Positions 46,360-57,358 of a DNA stretch of 64,000 nucleotides are shown here, piece by piece. Origin of the DNA: Methylobacterium soli (GTDB lineage Bacteria; Pseudomonadota; Alphaproteobacteria; Rhizobiales; Beijerinckiaceae). The translations under genes were made by a program, and so were the position numbers. Below the pieces are notes generated by a model. That model did not search any database, was not told the origin of the DNA, and worked only from the letters and a program-made list of their open reading frames with translations. Position 1 is the stretch's first letter. Each line of letters opens with the position of its first letter. Location of the stretch: NCBI RefSeq assembly GCF_008806385.1, contig NZ_VZZK01000008.1:1-64000 (forward strand), in the 5' to 3' direction.

Positions 46360-46854
46360 CGACAACCTCGTGCCTGCGGCCCCGCCGCCGAGGCGGCGAC
46401 GCGGATGGATGGCCGGCGCGTCATCGGGGCGGGGCCTGCATCGGGCCGCCGGGCCTGCGCGCCGGGGTGACGATCGTGGCCGGCTCCTCCGGCCGGGCCG
46501 AGCACCGCCGTCCTGGCCGTCCAGCTGCGCTTGATCATCGATCAACCCTCGCACGGAACGGGAGGCCGACGATACCGCTATCCGCGACGCCGGCATCGAC
46601 CGGATCCGGGCCGGGCGCGGGCTTCGAGAAGAAGCGCCCGCCGCGGCCAGGCCGGGCGGGCGAAGGTGGTCTGTGATGAAACCCCGGAAGGCTCAGCGGG
46701 GGCTTCATCCGACAGACGCTTGACGGGTCCGGTTTAGTCCCGCGGCCGTGGCGGCCGGGCCCGCAACCGGACGTGGCGGCGTTGGCCGCGTTCCATGCTA
46801 AGGATCCTGAACCTTCGGTCGTCGCGGCCGTGGGCCCGAAGGACCGACGGCCAT
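46360..46854. other. Non-coding stretch
   Basis: These 495 bases show no convincing gene. A dyad TTGATC-ATC-GATCAA lies at 46531-46545 and could be a regulator site. The promoter of the rightward 99-residue gene should be near the right end. Confidence 0.45.
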
Positions 46855-47154
46855 ATGAGCGACGTGATCAAGCATGATTTCGGCAAGGGCAGCCGCGCCT
46901 CCACGCGCCGCCTGACCGACCAGATGCGCACGGCACGAGGCATCGAGGCCGAGTTGCAGAAGGATCCGACCCGCCTGTTCCACCTCGCCTGCGAGGAGAT
47001 CATCGAGCTGAACGCCGAGATCAAGCGGGCGCAGGACGCCCTCGCGGTCGGCCCGCCGCTGACCGAGGCCGAGCGCGTGTCGGTCGATCCCCAGGAACTC
47101 GAGAACCTGCGTACCTGCGCGGCGATCGTGAGCGCCATCAAGGTGCTGGGCTGA
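46855..47154 (+). CDS. Small helical protein, unknown
   Basis: This 99-residue protein starts MSDVIKHDFGKGSRASTRRL, with AGGACC upstream; a longer frame from 46795 adds 20 residues. The sequence is strongly helical and charged (LFHLACEEIIELNAEIKRAQ, TEAERVSVDPQELENLRTCA) and may dimerise by coiled coil. No membrane segment or motif of known function. It lies 125 bp before the diguanylate cyclase gene on the same strand. Confidence 0.6.
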   Translation: MSDVIKHDFGKGSRASTRRLTDQMRTARGIEAELQKDPTRLFHLACEEIIELNAEIKRAQDALAVGPPLTEAERVSVDPQELENLRTCAAIVSAIKVLG

Positions 47155-47279
47155 ACGCGGCGCGTTCAGTCGAACCGATGCGGCGCGCCGGTTCGACCAG
47201 ACCTCCGCGCCCTTAACCAACAATCAAAGCCGTTCATGCAAGGCTCGCCCGCGACGAATGCCGGGACGAGCCCTGCCCC

Positions 47280-48581
47280 TTGATACAATCCCTAATTGAG
47301 GACGGCCTGAACCGCTCCTGGTGGGCGCTCAAGCTCTCCGCGCCCCTCGAAGCCAAGTATCACGCGGAGGTCGCCCCGGCCGCGGGCTGGTACCTGCAAT
47401 CCTGGCTTCTGGTCTTCATTGCCTTCAACATCCTGTCCCTGAAGGTCGATCTCGACGCCTTCGGGGCCGAGGCCATCGCGGTGCCGGCCGGGCTGACGCT
47501 CGGGGTCTTCGTGCCGCTGGCGCTCGCGGCGATCCTGGTGCTGCGCGGGCGCCCCTCGACCCGGAGGCAGACCCTCGCGGTGTTGGCGACCAGCCTCGTC
47601 GACATGGCGATCGTCCTGAACAGCGCCCGGATCGTGCCGCTGGGCCATGCCGACACCTACCTGATCCTGGCCGCCGTCGTACCCCTCGTGGTCGGCATGA
47701 TCGCCCCGATGCCGTTCCGGCACAGCCTCTGGTTCTGCGGCAGCGCCTTCGCGCTCTACGTGCTCGCGGTGCTGGGGCTCGATCTCAGCGGGCCGAACGG
47801 ACTCGGGGTGCCGCTCCTCGTCGCGAGCCTGATCCTGGTGCCGCTGAAGCTCGCCTATTCCCGCGAGTGGGAGACCAAGCGGAGCTTCCTCCTGGGGTTG
47901 CGGGAGAAGGCCCAGTCGGCGGCGCTGGCGGAGGCCAATGCGCGCCTGACGATCCTGTCGGAGACCGATCCGCTCACGGGGGTGGCCAATCGGCGCCTGT
48001 TCACGCAGCGGCTCGAATGGGCCTGGGAGCTCGCCTTCGTGCGGCGGGACTGGTTCAGCGTCCTGCTCATCGACATCGACCGCTTCAAGCTCCTCAACGA
48101 CAGCGCCGGCCACGCGGCGGGGGATGGCTGCCTCGTCCGCATCGCCGAGGCCCTGCGCGGGCCGGTCGAGGACGCGGGCGGATTGGTCGCCCGCTACGGC
48201 GGGGAGGAATTCGTCGCCTTCCTGCCGCGCGCCACGCGCGAGGCGGCCGTCGCGGCGGCCGAGACGTTGCGACGTGCCGTCATCGACCTCGCCCTGCCCC
48301 ATCCCGGCCTCGCGCAGCCAGGGCCCGGCCTCGTGACCATCAGCATCGGGGTGGCGACGGCCCACGGCGCGGAGCGCCTGCGCGGCCTCGGCGCGAGCGA
48401 ACTCCTGAAGGCCGCCGACGAGGCCCTCTACGCGGCCAAGCACCGGGGCCGGAACCGGGTCGAGGCGGCGCAGCCCGCCGCCCTCGACGAGCGGCACGCC
48501 GCGTCGGAGCGGGCCGCGGCGCCCGGCGCACTGGCGCCGGGTTGCGTCGTCTCGATCGCCCCGCGCGGGCGGGCGGCCTGA
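47280..48581 (+). CDS. Membrane-bound diguanylate cyclase (GGDEF)
   Basis: This 433-residue protein has about six membrane helices between residues 38 and 190, a linker helix and a GGDEF domain (about 222-390): TDPLTGVANRRLF, LLIDIDRFKLLNDSAGHAAG and ARYGGEEFVAFLP (GGEEF at 307-311). The active site is intact, so it should make cyclic-di-GMP from GTP. The RxxD inhibitory site expected five residues before GGEEF is absent (DAGG at 298-301), so product inhibition may be missing. The start is a TTG with a weak ribosome site and is uncertain. Confidence 0.9.
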   Translation: MIQSLIEDGLNRSWWALKLSAPLEAKYHAEVAPAAGWYLQSWLLVFIAFNILSLKVDLDAFGAEAIAVPAGLTLGVFVPLALAAILVLRGRPSTRRQTLAVLATSLVDMAIVLNSARIVPLGHADTYLILAAVVPLVVGMIAPMPFRHSLWFCGSAFALYVLAVLGLDLSGPNGLGVPLLVASLILVPLKLAYSREWETKRSFLLGLREKAQSAALAEANARLTILSETDPLTGVANRRLFTQRLEWAWELAFVRRDWFSVLLIDIDRFKLLNDSAGHAAGDGCLVRIAEALRGPVEDAGGLVARYGGEEFVAFLPRATREAAVAAAETLRRAVIDLALPHPGLAQPGPGLVTISIGVATAHGAERLRGLGASELLKAADEALYAAKHRGRNRVEAAQPAALDERHAASERAAAPGALAPGCVVSIAPRGRAA

Positions 48582-48716
48582 GAGGGGCCCGCATCTTCAC
48601 CCGTCATTGACCATGCGGCGTGAAAGCGGAATGCCGACCGATCGCCTTGCCGCAAGGCAACAAACGCGAAAGCAATCGAACTTATTGCCCCTCGCTTAAG
48701 AATGAGGGCGAGGGCG

Positions 48717-48863
48717 ATGGCCTCGAAATGGATCCTGGCGTTGACGGTGCTGGTCTTCCTGACGACCGGTCGGGCACCGGGGATGCGCGAGCTGCGCAAT
48801 CCCGACGCGGAGCATCTCGGCGGCGGACGCACCGCGCACGCGCTCAAGCGGGCGCAGGTCTGA
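48717..48863 (+). CDS. Microprotein, 48 residues, copy 2 of a duplicated pair
   Basis: The peptide begins MASKWILALTVLVFLTTGRA and continues PGMRELRNPDAEHLGGGR, matching copy 1 at 43122-43265 in 31 of the first 33 residues; the tails diverge but keep LKRAQV against IKRAEI. GAGGGCGAGGGCG precedes the ATG. One N-terminal hydrophobic helix suggests a membrane-anchored or exported peptide. The leader contains CCTCGCTTAAGAATGAGG, the counterpart of the copy-1 leader dyad. Confidence 0.68.
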   Translation: MASKWILALTVLVFLTTGRAPGMRELRNPDAEHLGGGRTAHALKRAQV

Positions 48864-48882
48864 GGGGCGCCTCACGGCGCCG

Positions 48883-49131
48883 TCAGGTCTCGCTGTCCTC
48901 GTGCTGGGCGTGCACCGTGGCTTCGAGCTGGCCGCGCTCCTCGAGAGCGCGGATGGCGTGGTGGCGGCTCAGGCTCTCGAACAGGTCGACGGCGGAGACC
49001 CGACCGTCCTTGGCCATGTAGGCGGCGAGCCGCGCGTAGTCGGTGGCGAGGCGCTCGTCGCGGGCGGCCGCCTTGGCGAGTCCCGAGACCCGCGTCTGGA
49101 ATTGGGTGAGGTGGGTGTCTGTTGCTGACAT
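48883..49131 (-). CDS. Small helical protein, unknown
   Basis: This 82-residue protein starts at MSATDTHLTQFQTRVSGLAK; the longer frame to 49275 is rejected for lack of a ribosome site. Two helical stretches (LATDYARLAAYMAKDGRVSA and VDLFESLSRHHAIRALEERG) and an acidic His-rich tail make up the protein. No motif is recognised. It converges on the second microprotein gene. Confidence 0.55.
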   Translation of the reverse strand: MSATDTHLTQFQTRVSGLAKAAARDERLATDYARLAAYMAKDGRVSAVDLFESLSRHHAIRALEERGQLEATVHAQHEDSET

Positions 49132-49348
49132 CGGGCTGCCTGCGGGTCCGTCGCCCCGTGCGCCCTGAATTTTGCCGATGCCAAGCTTGATGGCAATGGC
49201 CGTTGTGCTGAGACCGTAAGACGCAAGCGGAAATTCGCGCCAGCGCGGATTCCCTGGCACGCGCCGGGGGACCATCGCGGCACGGCCGCGAGTGGGCCGA
49301 GGATCCGGGGACGCGACCGCACGGTTGGTTGACCGGCGCGCGGAAGCG

Positions 49349-49412
49349 AATCCAAGAGCTCCCGTATTTCAGAGCTCACGCGTTTCAGAGCTCCGCGCGT
49401 TCCAGACCTCTT
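49349..49412. repeat. Four tandem 16-bp repeats centred on GAGCTC
   Basis: AATCCAAGAGCTCCCG, TATTTCAGAGCTCACG, CGTTTCAGAGCTCCGC and GCGTTCCAGACCTCTT follow one another with an exact 16-bp period. Three of four keep GAGCTC, itself a palindrome. They end 25 bp before the start of an exported-protein gene. The whole 49132-49436 gap has no other feature. Confidence 0.7.
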
Positions 49413-49436
49413 GCCAGGATCGGCCACCGAGATCGC

Positions 49437-49799
49437 ATGAGACCGAGATGCCTGATCGGCGCCCGCCCGCTTATCCGGGCCCTCGTCCTCGCCCTCCTGG
49501 TCGCCGCCACGGCGCCGGGCCGGGCCTTGGCCGAGGACGCGCCGGGCGCGGAACTCCAGCCGGCAGAGGCCGGGCGCGAGGCGAAGAGCCTGCTGCGCGA
49601 GCTGCGGCAGGATCAGGCGCGCGAGCCCGCCGCGGGCCAGGCCCTCGCGCCGGATGCGCCCGTTCGCCGGCAGGCGGAGCGGATGCGGGGCCGGATGGAC
49701 GAGGATCGCAAGGCGCGCAGGCCCGGCAAGGCCGCGCGCCGCCGGGACGGGAACGCGGCCGGACCGATCAATCGCGGCATCTGCATCGGGTGCCGGTAA
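49437..49799 (+). CDS. Small exported basic protein, unknown
   Basis: This 120-residue protein has an N-terminal signal peptide (LIRALVLALLVAATAPGRAL then AEDAPG). The mature part is Glu/Arg/Ala-rich and helical (REAKSLLRELRQDQ, RRQAERMRGRMDEDRKARRP) and ends in GICIGCR with two Cys. The stop lies inside the first unit of a downstream tandem repeat. No family is recognised. Confidence 0.6.
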   Translation: MRPRCLIGARPLIRALVLALLVAATAPGRALAEDAPGAELQPAEAGREAKSLLRELRQDQAREPAAGQALAPDAPVRRQAERMRGRMDEDRKARRPGKAARRRDGNAAGPINRGICIGCR

Positions 49800-49904
49800 C
49801 GGGCGCCGCGAGGCGGCACCCTGTGGGGTGCCGGCCACGGGCACCGCGCGAGGCGGCGCCGGGTGGGATGCCGGTAACGGGCGCCGCGCGAGGCGGCGCC
49901 CGGC
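49791..49904. repeat. Three tandem 38-40-bp hairpin-forming repeats
   Basis: Units begin TGCCGGTAACGGGCGCCGCG at 49791, a diverged copy begins at 49829, and a third at 49869. Each can fold; in unit 3 GGGCGCCGC-GCGAG-GCGGCGCCC (49879-49901) has a perfect 9-bp stem. They fill the gap between an exported-protein gene and the convergent livK gene, so they may act together as a bidirectional terminator. Confidence 0.75.
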
Positions 49905-49910
49905 GTCAGA

Positions 49911-51047
49911 TCACTGCGTGATCTCGTTGCCGCTGTAGTCGATGTTGCCGGCGGCGTTCTTCTTCCAGACATACATGACGTAGTCCGGCCGGGTGATGTC
50001 GCCCTTCTTGTCGTAGGCGATGTCGCCGATCACGGTCTTGGTCGGCTTGCCCTGGTGCAGGTAGTCGGCGAGCTTCTTGCCGTCGGTGGAGCCCGTCTCC
50101 TCGATCGCCTTGGCGAGGATCTGCACGGCCGCGTAGGCGTAGAGCGTGTAGGCCTCCGGATCGATGTTCTTGGCCTTGAAGGCCGCCACCGCGTCCTTGG
50201 CGTTCGGATTCTTGCGGGCATCCGGCGAGAAGGTCATGAGCGTGCCCTCCGAGCCCGGGCCGGCGATCTGCACGAACTCCTTGTCGGTGATGCCGTCACC
50301 GCCCATCAGGGGCGCCTTCAGGCCCTGGTCGCGCATCTGGCGCACGATCAGGCCGGCCTCGGTGTGGATGCCGCCGAAATACACGACGTCGACATTGGCC
50401 TGCTTCAGCTTCGAGACGAGGGCCGAGTAGTCCTTCTCGCCCGGGTTGATGCCCTCGTAGACGGCTTCCTTGCCGCCGCTCTTGGCCTTGAAGACCTTCA
50501 GGGTCTCGTCGGCGAGGCCCTTTCCGTAGGGGGTCTTGTCGTGGATGAAGGCGACCTTCTTGCCCTTGAAGTTCTTCACGAGGTACTCGCCCGCCACCGC
50601 GCCCTGCTGGTCGTCGCGGCCGCAGGTCCGGAAGGTGTTCCAGTTGCCGCGCTCGGTGAACTTCACGTTGGTCGAGGCCGGCGTGATCTGGATGATGCCG
50701 GCATCCTGGTAGACGTCCGAGGACGGGATCGACACGCCCGAGTTGAAGTCGCCGACCACCATCTTCACCCCCTCGGAGGCGAACTTGTTGGCGACCGAGA
50801 CGCCCTGCTTCGGGTCGGAGGCGTCGTCGCCGGTGGAGAGCTCGAATTTCTGCTTCTTATCGCCGACCTTCACGCCGCCGGCCTTGTTGATGTCCTCCAC
50901 CGCCTGGCTCGCGCCGTTGCGGATCTGCGCCCCGAAGGCCGCGCTGCCTCCCGTCACCGGGCTGGCGACGCCGATCTTGATCTGCGCCTGCGCCCCGCCC
51001 GAGAGCAGAAGCCCGAGCGCGAGGCCGGCCAGCAACGTAGTTCTCAT
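49911..51047 (-). CDS. livK: Branched-chain amino acid ABC transporter, periplasmic binding protein
   Basis: This 378-residue protein has a signal peptide (MRTTLLAGLALGLLLSGGAQ then AQ) and the mature start IKIGVASPVTGGSAAFGAQI. Conserved parts are NGASQAVEDINKAGGVKVG, VVGDFNSGVSIPSSDVYQDA, FRTCGRDDQQG and DKTPYGKGLADE. The ligand is Leu/Ile/Val or a related amino acid. It is the last gene of the liv operon, behind a DUF6867-like gene. The lone paralogue at 2823-4049 is only distantly similar. Confidence 0.93.
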   Translation of the reverse strand: MRTTLLAGLALGLLLSGGAQAQIKIGVASPVTGGSAAFGAQIRNGASQAVEDINKAGGVKVGDKKQKFELSTGDDASDPKQGVSVANKFASEGVKMVVGDFNSGVSIPSSDVYQDAGIIQITPASTNVKFTERGNWNTFRTCGRDDQQGAVAGEYLVKNFKGKKVAFIHDKTPYGKGLADETLKVFKAKSGGKEAVYEGINPGEKDYSALVSKLKQANVDVVYFGGIHTEAGLIVRQMRDQGLKAPLMGGDGITDKEFVQIAGPGSEGTLMTFSPDARKNPNAKDAVAAFKAKNIDPEAYTLYAYAAVQILAKAIEETGSTDGKKLADYLHQGKPTKTVIGDIAYDKKGDITRPDYVMYVWKKNAAGNIDYSGNEITQ

Positions 51048-51104
51048 GGTCTCACTCTCCGTATGGCCATCCGGGCAGGCGCAGGGTTCGTGCAGCCGGA
51101 GGGA

Positions 51105-51479
51105 TCAGGGCTTCTCGGGCACCGGATCATGCGCGCGCTCCCGCCATGTCAGCGGCGTGGTGCGCTCGTAGAGCCAGCGATACTGGGTGGTCATCTGCCG
51201 GGTGCGCTTCACCCGGAAGCCGATCGCGCCGACGATCAGCACGACGGCCGCGTCGACGAGGTAATAGTGCAGCGAGAGGAGCGTCCCCTCGAACAGCGCG
51301 AAATGGATGAAGCGCACGGCGGCCGCCAGGACCAGAAGCGCGAGCGCGCATTGCCAGAAGGGGCGCCAGACCGCCGCGATGCCGCGTGCGGTCATCCAGG
51401 CGGCCCAGCCCCCCATCGCCACGGTGACGAGCAGGAACAGGCCGATCGAGCTTTCCTCGAAGAGAATGCCTTCCTGCAC
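51105..51479 (-). CDS. DUF6867-like small membrane protein in the liv operon
   Basis: This 124-residue protein has three membrane helices (SIGLFLLVTVAMGGWAAWMT, FWQCALALLVLAAAVRFIHF, YYLVDAAVVLIVGAIGF) and a conserved-looking C-terminus RTRQMTTQYRWLYERTTPL. It sits between livF (4-bp gap) and livK. In many Rhizobiales liv clusters a similar protein occupies this place (from memory), so it may be a transporter accessory subunit. There is no experimental role that I know of. Confidence 0.75.
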   Translation of the reverse strand: MQEGILFEESSIGLFLLVTVAMGGWAAWMTARGIAAVWRPFWQCALALLVLAAAVRFIHFALFEGTLLSLHYYLVDAAVVLIVGAIGFRVKRTRQMTTQYRWLYERTTPLTWRERAHDPVPEKP

Positions 51480-51482
51480 GTC

Positions 51483-52294
<812 letters not shown>

Positions 52295-52298
<4 letters not shown>

Positions 52299-53172
52299 AC
52301 TTCGGCTCCCGCCACCGGGATGGTGAGGCCGACCTCGGCATCGACCGCCTCGATCTCCTCGTCCTCGACGCCGAGATAGGCGGCGATCACCTTCGGGTCG
52401 GACCGGATCTCCCCCGGGGTGCCGTCGGCGATCTTCACGCCATAATCGAGCACCACCACGTGGTCGGAGATCTCCATCACCACCGACATGTCGTGCTCGA
52501 TGAGCAGCACCGAGGTGCCGTCCTGGTCGCGGATCTGGCGCAACAGCGTGTTCAGCTCCAGGGATTCGCGGGGGTTGAGGCCCGCCGCCGGCTCGTCGAG
52601 GCAGAGGAGGACCGGGTCCGTGCACATGGCGCGGGCGATCTCGAGCCGGCGCTGCGCCCCGTAGGGCAGGTCGCCCGCCGGATCGTCGGCCCGCGCCATG
52701 AGGTTGATCCGCTCGAGCCAGACCTTGGCGCGCTCGATCGCGGCGGCCTCGGCGGAGCGGTAGCCGCCGAGGCCGAGGAGGCCCAGCACGGTCATGCCCG
52801 AGGCCCGCATCAGCGGCGCGTGCTGGGCGACGAGGAGGTTCTCCAGAACCGTCATGCCCTGGAACAGGCGGATGTTCTGGAAGGTGCGGGCAACCCGCGC
52901 CCTGCGGTTCACGGCGTGGTTCGGCAGCCGCTCCAGGAGGTGGCTGGTGCCGTCCTGGTGGCGCAGGGTCAGCATCCCCTCGGTCGGCTTGTAGAAGCCC
53001 GTGATGCAGTTGAAGACCGTGGTCTTGCCGGCGCCGTTGGGACCGATCAGCGCCGTGATGTCGCCGCGCCGGACCACGAAGGAGAGGTCGTTCACGGCCA
53101 TCAGGCCGCCGAAGCGCATGCTGAGGTGATCGACGGTGAGGACGGCCTCGCGCTGGGGAATCGGAGCGGTCA

Positions 53173-53173
<1 letters not shown>
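52295..53173 (-). CDS. livG: Branched-chain amino acid ABC transporter, ATPase LivG
   Basis: In this 292-residue ATPase, Walker A is GPNGAGKTT, LivG-specific [20 protein letters not shown] follows, the signature is [14 protein letters not shown] and Walker [14 protein letters not shown]. The C-terminus extends past the switch His by about 50 acidic residues. Its stop overlaps livF and its start overlaps livM by 1 bp. Confidence 0.95.
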
Positions 53174-54573
<1,400 letters not shown>

Positions 54574-54578
54574 CGCGC

Positions 54579-55496
54579 TCAAACCTTCTCGACCTCGGCC
54601 CGGCCGAGGATGCCCGAGGGCATGAAGATCAGCACGATCGCGAGGATCGAGAAAGCCGCCACGTCCTTGTACTCGATCGAGAAATAGGCCGACCAGAAGG
54701 TCTCGATCAGGCCGATGATCAACCCGCCCAGGACCGCGCCCGGGAGCGAGCCGATGCCGCCCAGCACCGCCGCCGTGAAGGCCTTCACGCCGGGCACGAA
54801 CCCGTCCGAGAACGAGACCACGCCGTAATAGAGCAGGTAGAGCACGCCCGCGACCGCCGCGAGGGCGGCGCCGAGCACGAAGGTCAGCGAGATGGTGCGG
54901 TCGACGTCGATGCCGAGGAGCGCGGCCATGCGCCGGTCCTGCTCGCAGGCGCGCTGGGCCCGGCCGAAGGCGGTGCGCTGGACGAGGTACCAGAAGCCCA
55001 GGAGCAGCACGGCGGTCACCGCCATGATCAGGCATTGCTTGTAGGAGAGCGTCACCGCGTAGCCGCCCTGGTCGAGGAGGGTGAAGCCGCCGTTGAGCAT
55101 CGGGGGCGTCGGCTTGTTGCGCGCGCCCTGGGCCACCTGGACGAAGTTCGAGAGGAAGATCGAGACGCCGATGGCCGAGATCAGCGGCGCGAGGCGGAAC
55201 GAGCCGCGCAGGGGCCGGTAGGCCACCCGCTCGATCGCCCAGCCCCAGAGGGCGGTGAGCGCCATGGTGAGGACCAGCACGATCAGCAGCGCCAGCGCGA
55301 TGGAGGAGAGCCCGAGCCAGGTCGTGAGGAGCAGGAACAGGATCAGGGCGATGAAGCTCGACACCATGAAGACGTCGCCATGGGCGAAATTGACCATGCC
55401 GATAATGCCGAACACCATCGTGTAGCCGATGGCGATCAGGCCGTAGATGGAGCCGAGCGTCAGCCCGTTGATGAGTTGCTGCAGGAATACGTCCAT
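54579..55496 (-). CDS. livH: Branched-chain amino acid ABC transporter, permease LivH
   Basis: This 305-residue permease starts [20 protein letters not shown], the standard LivH N-terminus, with [18 protein letters not shown] and the loop [20 protein letters not shown] then [14 protein letters not shown]. It is the first gene of the operon livH-livM-livG-livF-DUF6867-livK, all closely spaced. The promoter lies in the 55.5-56.1 kb gap. Confidence 0.96.
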   Translation of the reverse strand: MDVFLQQLINGLTLGSIYGLIAIGYTMVFGIIGMVNFAHGDVFMVSSFIALILFLLLTTWLGLSSIALALLIVLVLTMALTALWGWAIERVAYRPLRGSFRLAPLISAIGVSIFLSNFVQVAQGARNKPTPPMLNGGFTLLDQGGYAVTLSYKQCLIMAVTAVLLLGFWYLVQRTAFGRAQRACEQDRRMAALLGIDVDRTISLTFVLGAALAAVAGVLYLLYYGVVSFSDGFVPGVKAFTAAVLGGIGSLPGAVLGGLIIGLIETFWSAYFSIEYKDVAAFSILAIVLIFMPSGILGRAEVEKV

Positions 55497-56118
55497 TCGG
55501 CGCCGTCTCGCGTCCTGACTACGAGCTTCGATTGCGGGGAGTCCGGCGGCTGTCGGATCGCTCGTCGACCGAGGGGGAGGCCCCGCCGCGCCCCGGCGAA
55601 TGCCGGGCCGCACGACCGGAGCAAGTCCCGTACCGCGGCCCCGAGCGCGTCCTCCCGCCCTCGCGCTCCCTCATCCCCTGTTCCGCCGCGACCTTAGCGG
55701 CCGGATTGCGGAGGGACCATAGACGATCCCCTGGCAAAATGCGCCTCGGCAAAAATGCGCCCGAGATGTCAGCCGTCGCCTTTTGCAACGCAAACTCGGC
55801 CGTTCGGCGGGAGCGCCCCTGCTGCCCATCCAAGGGGCAGTTCGCCCAGGCGCTGCGCCCGGGCGCAGGATGCAATTCCGGGCAGGCCCTCCGCAAGCTC
55901 CGCCGCGCGCCGGCAAGGAGACGTCTTTCCTCGGGAAGGGACAATAGCCGCCCATGAGCCTCCTCTGTGCCGCCCATGACCTGAAGAACATTTCGCGATG
56001 CAACAGAAATACTGTTCGGAACCGCCACGGCGGGGACTTGCATTGTCTGAACGACGAGTTAACGTCACCGCATCGTATCCGCGTTCGACGATCAACCTTC
56101 TAAGGCAGGGTGGCTCCC
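55497..56118. other. Long divergent intergenic region
   Basis: These 622 bases separate livH from a rightward 55-residue ORF. Open frames on both strands lack ribosome sites and protein-like composition. A direct repeat GGCAAAATGCGCC / GGCAAAAATGCGCC lies at 55733-55761, and a less GC-rich zone spans about 55985-56110. No RNA gene was recognised, but the length leaves room for an unannotated small RNA. Confidence 0.45.
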
Positions 56119-56286
56119 ATGTCCGAGATGATGATGATTCGTGTTCGTCCGACCCAGGACGGGACCTACACGGTCTATCGCGGCTCCACCGCGCTGATCT
56201 CGGGGCTGACCCGGCTGCAGGCCGAGCGCTACGAGGCCACCATCGCCCGGCAGGAGCGCAGCGCGCTGTTCCTCGTCGAGGCCTGA
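56119..56286 (+). CDS. Small protein, 55 residues, unknown
   Basis: The peptide begins MSEMMMIRVRPTQDGTYTVY and continues STALISGLTRLQAERYEATI, ending LFLVEA. A beta-hairpin followed by a helix is likely. GGCAGGGTGG lies upstream of the ATG. It is followed by the convergent metallophosphoesterase gene. The composition and ribosome site support coding; no family is recognised. Confidence 0.55.
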   Translation: MSEMMMIRVRPTQDGTYTVYRGSTALISGLTRLQAERYEATIARQERSALFLVEA

Positions 56287-56344
56287 CCTCCCACCCGCCT
56301 TCGGATCGCGGAACGGGCCGGCCCGAGCGGGGCGCGGCCCGTCT

Positions 56345-57268
56345 CTAATCTTGCGTCAGCGCGAGGGGCCCGAGATCCGTCACGGTGCCGTCGCCGTCGA
56401 GGCCGCGGCGCTGCGCCGTGATCGCGTGGCGTCCGCCCTCGCGCGCGAAGGCGTAGAGGTAATAGGCGGCGCGGCGGCCCGGCAGGCCTTCGTGGCTGCC
56501 CGGGCGGGCGGAGGCCGAGGGACCGCCCACGATGGGCACGCCCGCGCCGTCCGGCCCCGGCAGGAAGGCGACGCTGCCGACATGATTGTGGCCGTGCAGG
56601 ATCAGCTCGGCGCCGGCCCGGCCGATCATGGCGCTGAACTCGCGCGCATCCTTCAGCTCGCGCCCCGCCGCCGCGCCGCCGGGCTGGGGCGGATGGTGGA
56701 TCATCACCACGCGGCACGGGCGGTCCCGCTCCTGCGCCAGCATCCGCAGCATGGTCTCGGCCGCCGCGATCTGGGGCGGGCCGAGCCGGCCGCTCGCCAC
56801 GAAGGGCTTCGTCGGGATCGCCGAGGACAGGCCGATGAGCGCCAGCGGCCCCCGCCGCCGCAGGTACGGGAAGGCGCGGGTGCGCCCGTCATCATCCGAG
56901 GTCCAGGGGCCGCAGGTCTCGAGCAGCCCCTCGAGGGAGCCGCGCACGTAGGCGTCGTGGTTGCCCGGCACGAAGCTCACCGTCTCGGGCGCGCCGAGCT
57001 CCGCCAGGAAGTCCCGCGCCGTCTCCCACTCGCTCGGCAGGCCGATATTGCAGAGGTCGCCCGTGCAGGCGACGTGGTCGGGCGCCTGCGCCCGCAGGTC
57101 CGCCACGAGGGCGGAGAGCACCGCCATGTCGTGGCTGCGCGAGCGCCCGCGGCGCCAGTTGGCGTAGCCCGTCGCGCGCTTGCTCAGGAGCTGGCGGAGG
57201 CGGGGCCGCGCCAGCGGGCCCACATGCGGGTCGGTCAGGTGGGCGAGGCGGAACACGGGAGGCAACAT
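56345..57268 (-). CDS. Metallophosphoesterase (calcineurin-like)
   Basis: This 307-residue protein carries the full calcineurin-type metal-site set: HLTDPHVG (D13, H15), CTGDLCNIG, VPGNHDAYV, IHHPPQPGG and LHGHNHVGS. It should be a two-metal phosphodiesterase, possibly of the CpdA-like or general type; the substrate cannot be told. The C-terminus ends normally in a short beta stretch. It is followed in the same direction upstream by the VIT transporter gene after 90 bp. Confidence 0.92.
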   Translation of the reverse strand: MLPPVFRLAHLTDPHVGPLARPRLRQLLSKRATGYANWRRGRSRSHDMAVLSALVADLRAQAPDHVACTGDLCNIGLPSEWETARDFLAELGAPETVSFVPGNHDAYVRGSLEGLLETCGPWTSDDDGRTRAFPYLRRRGPLALIGLSSAIPTKPFVASGRLGPPQIAAAETMLRMLAQERDRPCRVVMIHHPPQPGGAAAGRELKDAREFSAMIGRAGAELILHGHNHVGSVAFLPGPDGAGVPIVGGPSASARPGSHEGLPGRRAAYYLYAFAREGGRHAITAQRRGLDGDGTVTDLGPLALTQD

Positions 57269-57358
57269 GGACCGGAGGCTGGGCGCGAGGGTCGGTTCGG
57301 CGTGCGGCCCCCGGCATCGCGGCTCGGCCGGCCCGCGTCAAGCGAGCCCGGCGCGCGG

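Noticed and set aside
49791..49904. Possible CRISPR-like array
   Set aside because: The three units are directly adjacent without unique spacers and form hairpins at a gene junction.
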